The notes below the pieces were generated by a model. That model was given only the letters and a program-made list of their open reading frames with translations. It ran no database searches and was not told the origin of the DNA. This document shows positions 59,130 through 64,000 of a stretch of 64,000 nucleotides of DNA, in pieces; the stretch's first letter is position 1; each line of letters starts with the position of its first letter. The DNA is from Diaporthe sp. PMI_573 (Eukaryota; Ascomycota; Sordariomycetes; Diaporthales; Diaporthaceae): the NCBI GenBank assembly GCA_021399435.1, contig JAJTUP010000152.1, positions 1 to 64,000 on the forward strand. The letters are read 5' to 3'. A program made the position numbers and the translations under genes.

Positions 59130-59643
59130 TAAAGGTTGGTGGATCGAATGGGAGTCAGGTAGCAGTAGGGTGCACTGAGGTCTTGTTGGGACGATTGAGA
59201 GTGGTTCGGACAACTTTGCATTGAATTCGAGTGGGCTTCTGTCAGCCCTCCTCACACACCCTCCGACATTGTCTCAACCCTTGGCACGCTGCGGGTGGCT
59301 CTGGTGTAGGAATGGCGAGGCCGGAAAATTCGGCCCCCAGACCCACTCTCTTCAGCCATGAATAACTAGCCAACCCTAACCCTGATAGTAACCAAACTAA
59401 ATACAGATAAACTTCAGAAATCAGGCTATCTAATGAACTAGGTTACATGCTTTTTGGGTAAGAGATAAGGGGAATGCAGAGGTACGAAGTTAGGGTCTTA
59501 AAACAGCCCAAAAAATCAGCTCACGGCCACCAAACTCATCTGCCGCCGCGCACGCCACTAGCACTAAGTCTAGGGTAACTCCTTACGTGAAGTCTAGGGT
59601 AACTCCCTACGTGCAGCGCCTACACGAGCGTTTCCGTTTAACA
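59130..59643 (+). repeat. LTR-like repeat, copy C, little RIP
   Basis: 514 bp, starts (T)AAAGGTTGGTGGATCGAATG and ends GTTTCCGTTTAACA. It is far GC-richer than copies A and B. It contains 'AACCCTAACCCTGATAG', telomere-like but internal to the repeat, and a repeated 'AGTCTAGGGTAACTCC' word near its 3' end. Confidence 0.75.
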
Positions 59644-59749
59644 AATATATCTAAGATAGACTATTTAGATATTATAATAAAAGCTAGTATTAGAATTAGT
59701 ATTAATTTAACTAAGATTAGAGCAATTAGTAAGTAGAGATTTAAAGACC

Positions 59750-61020
59750 TTATTCGCTAGACCGCTATTTAGTCTTTTATAAGTCTATATAACTATATTT
59801 AAATGTTTACCCACTATGCCAGTAAAATTATAGAACCACTAAACCGACTACTGAAAAAGAATGCCCTATTTAAGATAGAATATAAGTAAAAAACAGCCTT
59901 TAAGAAACTAAAGTAGCTAGCTTGTAAAGCACCAGTACTTACCTTCTTTAGACCGGAAAGGCTAATATATATTAAGACCAATGTCTCCCAAAACACCACC
60001 AGGGGTATTATCTAGCAACAGCAGGATAACGGTACCTAAAAGCCAGTAGAATATACCTTAAAGACAATGACTCCTGTAAAGAAAGCATATCCTATCTAAA
60101 ATTGAAAGTGTCACAAGCGTAGGCGCCAGGCACGATAGTCACCCGAGGGTCAAGGGAGGAGGTCTGATATTAGGTATAGGTAGGTTGCAAGACTGATTCT
60201 TGCTGCCCTCATAAGTAGGTCGTAAAACCTTCGGGCCCTCCTTTTAAGGGCACGAGCCACGCCAGCCACTAGTTGCCATTTGGGCCTTACAGAAAGCTAT
60301 TAGCAGCTATTCAAACCTTTAAGCATTTTTATCTAAAACTCTAAGATCAAAAGTTCTTTATAGTAACCAATCACTAATCCCTATTATACTTCTCAACAAA
60401 GCGCCTCTTATTAACCTATTAGATTCAGTAGGCAGACTTCCTGTCTAACTTTAATATCACATTTAAGTACCGCCTCGGAAAGGAGAATGTTGCAACCAAC
60501 ACTCTATCCTGTAAGACAGTCAAGCTCCCTACCGTTAAGGCCTGTAAACAAGAAAAGAGGACTATGGCTCTAATCCCTAAAACAAGACTCTTGCCTATAG
60601 CCTAGCCTGCCGAACAAGTAGAAACAGTTTCAAACCGCAAAATAATTACTGTAGCTAATCTTGCCGACTACGCCGATATCCCTTAAAGTATAGACCTAGT
60701 CGACCTTATCAAGCAGGAAAATTAAATCTAAAGACTTAGTTTAAAAGATAGACATCTTTAGGTACCAGAAAAGACAACAAATAGCAGCATCTATCTATAG
60801 ATAGCCCTAATCTAAGAAATACATATCTTAAAGATATTTATACACTCAGGCCAAAACAAGGTTATTAAGATACTAAAGCAAGAATACTACTGGCTACAGC
60901 TAAAACAATTAGTATACAAGTATATTTACAACTACCATAAGTGCCGGCAAAACAAGATCCCTTAAAACAAGACACCAAGGCTACTTTACCTACTGCCAGT
61001 ACCGGGAAAAGTCTAGAAAT
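59750..61020 (+). mobile_element. Ty3/gypsy retrotransposon pol relic, RIP-mutated
   Basis: A decayed pol region reads through many stops. Reverse-transcriptase end/RNase H: 'IIEPLNRLLKKNALF', 'KTAFKKLK', 'PVLTFFRPERLIYIKT', then 'ADFLSNFNITFKYRLGKENV' before 60520 (RNase H/tether). The integrase zinc-binding region is near 60840-60960: 'HSGQNKVIKILKQEYYW', 'YIYNYHKCRQNK'. Stops are mainly TAA/TAG where CAA/CAG or TGG is expected. Gag, protease and most of RT are absent to the left, and the integrase core is lost to the right. The element is interrupted by the solo LTR at 60109-60291. Not capable of movement. Confidence 0.75.
60109..60291 (+). mobile_element. Solo LTR with 5-bp target duplication, inserted in RNase H relic
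   Basis: 183 bp beginning TGTCACAAGCGTAGGCG and ending GGGCCTTACA (TG...CA ends). It is flanked on both sides by GAAAG (60104-60108 and 60292-60296). Taking it out restores a continuous RNase H-like register across the site. It is GC-richer than its host and shows no RIP bias, so it arrived after the host element was mutated. Confidence 0.85.
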
Positions 61021-64000
61021 ATATTATTGCTAACAGTAAGACAATGCCTAAAGACCGATTTAAGTATTAAAACAGGATACAAGTGGGCTAGTCAAGTGCC
61101 TGTCTGTAGGCCCAAGGAGAACGCCTACGCCAAGAGGGTGCGGCGCTAAACAGTCGGCAACCGCTTCAAGAGATCATCTTAAACAAAAGCTATCTGCTCA
61201 GAAGACATAAAGGAAGGTTCTTTTTTTCGCTATCTAAATTTTAGGCCATAAGCAGGACTATTTATACATTCTAGCCCTGTAGAGAAGACATAGCATTATT
61301 ACTACATTATAAACCTCCACCAGTACTATATACGTGCAAGTATATGTGTAAAACAAAGTAACGATAAAATGATCAGAGTAAAAAGTAAAAGAAAGGATTA
61401 TTTAGGTCTTCTATTAGTAGTAAGAGAATATAGGATAACCTGCTTCGGAAAAATGAAATCACCGTACAAAAGGGGACCTCCTTATTAAACACAAAGGAAG
61501 AATCTATCTAATTATGCCAAGAGAAAAAGGAAACAAAAGGGCTACCAAAGCATTTTGCATCCTATATAGCCCGGGCCTTATCGGTTCCTGTCTTAGTCCT
61601 TCTTTTTTATTATATAGTCCTAGCCATTAAATTTGTTATTAACGTTAGGCTAAGCAACATTTCTTACACACTTATACTATATATACTAAAACCCTAGGTT
61701 TTTAGGTTTAGGTTAGCGCGGCTAGTTTCGTGATTATAGATTAATATTAAGGTTGTAGGGCAAGATATATCGCGACAAGGGCTGGCGTAGCAGGCAAGGA
61801 GGAGGAGGCATTTAATTATCTAAAAACTGTTAAACAGCAGAACAGGCTTGTATTATACTGTCTGGCAGGGCAGAATCCTGCCTTCTACAATTAAGATTAA
61901 AAGGGCCAGGAAAACTCTCCGGAATCATAAAGGCATCTTTAAAAGAATCCACAAAGCCTCTTCTTCTAACTACATATTGTACAGACTTAATTTAAGGGCC
62001 AACAAACCTATAGCGGCGCTACGGTTCTAATATATATCTGAGAAACAACAGATCTTTCCGAGTTCTAAACTTAGTAAGAGTCATCTTATCAACTATAGGT
62101 TAGACAAGCAAGCCAAGCTTAACCCTCTCTAGGCATATAAAAACTAGTTGCTTAGCTTTGGGTATTTATACCGGAGTTTCTAAGGTACTACAAATACTTC
62201 CTTGTCAAGAGGCTAGAGTCCTACTTATTATAAAGCAGTAAGCAGCTATAACAGAGACCAAACAAGTTTTTCAGCCAGAAAGATCTAATTTGTCTTTAAT
62301 TAATGGTTTAAAGATGTCGGCATCAACAAGAAGAAACTCTCAGTTTATTATATAAATGGCGCCTACACGCTTTATATTATCTAGTTAAAAGTAATTAGCC
62401 GTATAAAAGGGAAGGGTTGGCTATTTAAGCTAACACAACGCTTAACCTTTGCTCCCAAGTTCTATGCACAAAGCTATCACCATTATATCCTTTATTATAT
62501 CCTCCTTTCTTCTAAATTAGAGAATTAGGTTTATAAAGAAGAGGAGGCTCTTCGTCTAGTCTATATAGCCTAGAGAGCCTCTAGGCAAAATTATTTCTTG
62601 ATTCTCTAAGAGAAGCATTCTCGCATTGTTAATAATATAAAGGGCACTTCCAAATATCTCTAAAAGTTATACTATAGTCTCCAAGTTTATAAGGTTAGTT
62701 GGCTCTAGGCAGCCTGCCTTGCTTAGAAAGGCTTTAATAGTTTTATAAAGTTTAAGCGCTCTAAGCCTTTTAATAGCCTAAAAGCCTGTATAGTAAAAAT
62801 TAATTATATAGACTTTCTAGATTTTCTAGTTAAATCAGTATAAGAAAGAGTAGTTTCGAGGCTTGTTCTTTACGACAAAGATAATTAGTCGTTTGCTTTA
62901 GAGATGCTGCAGGGTATACTGCTTAAAGGAAGTCTGTTTAATGTCCTTAGAAAGCTTTAGATAGGCTTGGGTAATATAAACAATGTCCTGTAAGTACTAG
63001 GTAAAAAGGTTAATTTCTACTAGTGTATGTAGGATAATAGATTTCTACTCTCTAAGCAGGAATCCTTCTAGCTTATAGGCAAGAGCTAGATACATGTAAG
63101 TACTCATTTTAAAGATACCATCCTTGTAATCCTTACACTGTAGTAGGTCGGAAAAATATTAATAGATGGCCTCCTTTGTCTATAATATAGTCGCAAAGTT
63201 TGCTTGCAGGAGAGGAGGTCGGCTCTTAATTAATTTGGGCTTGTAAGGAGGACCAAATTTACTATACAGCATCTAGGTTTTTTTAAGTACCTTTGGGTTA
63301 TAGTAGGCGACAAAGAAGAAGGTATGGTTAGACTTATCTACCGGTACCGCCATGATAAAGAGAAGATCTAATAGGGTTGTATAGATATAAAAGTAAAAGC
63401 AGAGCCAAGTTATTAGGTGCCAGGAGAGTATAATGTACGGTTTTTAATTAGATAACAAAGGAGTATGAGAGAGGGTAGGAAAAGCCTACAGCTTTAAGGG
63501 TTGCCAATATAGCTAATTAGGCTAAGGGGAATGTTGGAAGATAAGAGAGGAGAGTTAAAAAAAGTACTAAATAGAAGGGGAGGTTTTCTATACCGTAGTA
63601 ATTGTTAGAATATAGCAACTATATATTAGACTTACTTCTCTAGTCAAGAAACATAGAAGTAGTTCAGATATATATAATTAGCTCTGGAATTACCTTACTA
63701 TTAGACATTAAAAAGAGATTATAGGTTGCATGGCTAGTAGGTTAGAAGGTATTATCGTAAGGAAGGAAGTAGAGGTTTGACAAAATAGGGTTAATACCGG
63801 TTTTTATGCTTTAAACAGGAAGATATAGTCACTACTGGCTTCAGCAGCTTCTGTTTATAGTAACAAATAAAAACCAGTAAGTTACCCTATTTTCCCTCCT
63901 CTTCCTTTTGCTAGTGCTTGCCTAATCTTTAAAAGGCTACCTCTCTTCCTCTATTTAACTACCTCTCTTTTCCAACCCTATAACTCTTAATTTCCGCTTT
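61021..64000. repeat. AT-rich repeat-derived block, unassigned
   Basis: 3 kb of strongly AT-rich, stop-dense DNA. The longest frame is 60 codons (61848-62030). On the minus strand around 62500-62800, 'IINNARMLLLENQEIILPRGSLGYID' read in two phrases is coding-like but interrupted; I cannot name the element. No gene supported. Confidence 0.5.

Overview
The window looks like nuclear DNA from a filamentous ascomycete, most likely Sordariomycete-like. Genes carry short spliceosomal introns (about 50-180 nt, GT-AG with a few GC-AG). Families typical of moulds are present: a HET-domain protein, a DUF7580 HeLo-like protein, an AcuF-type zinc-finger protein, fungal MFS and amino-acid permeases, and a P450. 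The right end is AT-rich and carries retrotransposon relics mutated by C-to-T/G-to-A changes, the signature of repeat-induced point mutation (RIP). I do not name a species. All gene models were spliced by eye from reading frames, splice sites and phase.

Layout. 0-10.2 kb is an accessory, self/non-self-like block: the 3' end of a beta-propeller/lectin-like gene, a kinase-like protein, a broken ORF, a DUF7580 (HeLo-like) protein, and, divergent from it across 326 bp, a 1102-residue protein that joins an NLR-associated zinc-finger region, a complete response-regulator receiver domain and an annexin-like core. 10.5-17.5 kb is metabolic: an antibiotic-biosynthesis-monooxygenase-like protein with a zinc ribbon, a double-cupin protein, a P450 and a short-chain reductase. 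19.5-28.7 kb holds an allantoate/nicotinate-type MFS permease, a three-zinc-finger regulator with an apparent C-terminal frame change, and a DHA1-type MFS transporter.

31-31.2 kb has a small secreted cysteine-rich protein. 32-34.5 kb is a HET-domain gene. 36.8-40.3 kb holds a kinase-like gene followed in tandem by a gene with a PD-(D/E)XK-like motif. Directly downstream lies a 5'-truncated, twice-frameshifted dipeptidyl peptidase III (catalytic motif still readable) and a TPR-like 3' fragment. 44.1-50.7 kb has two amino-acid permeases flanking an O-methyltransferase. 52.3-55.8 kb has a conserved-looking six-exon gene of unknown role and a four-helix membrane protein.

57.8-64 kb is a repeat graveyard: two direct and one inverted copy of one LTR-like element in different states of RIP decay, a Ty3/gypsy pol relic, and inside that relic an almost unmutated 183-bp solo LTR flanked by the 5-bp duplication GAAAG.

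Intact-looking genes sit beside broken ones, as expected near a subtelomere or an island edge. I cannot separate true pseudogenes from assembly indels by reading alone: several frame breaks are single-base, one of them in a C run.
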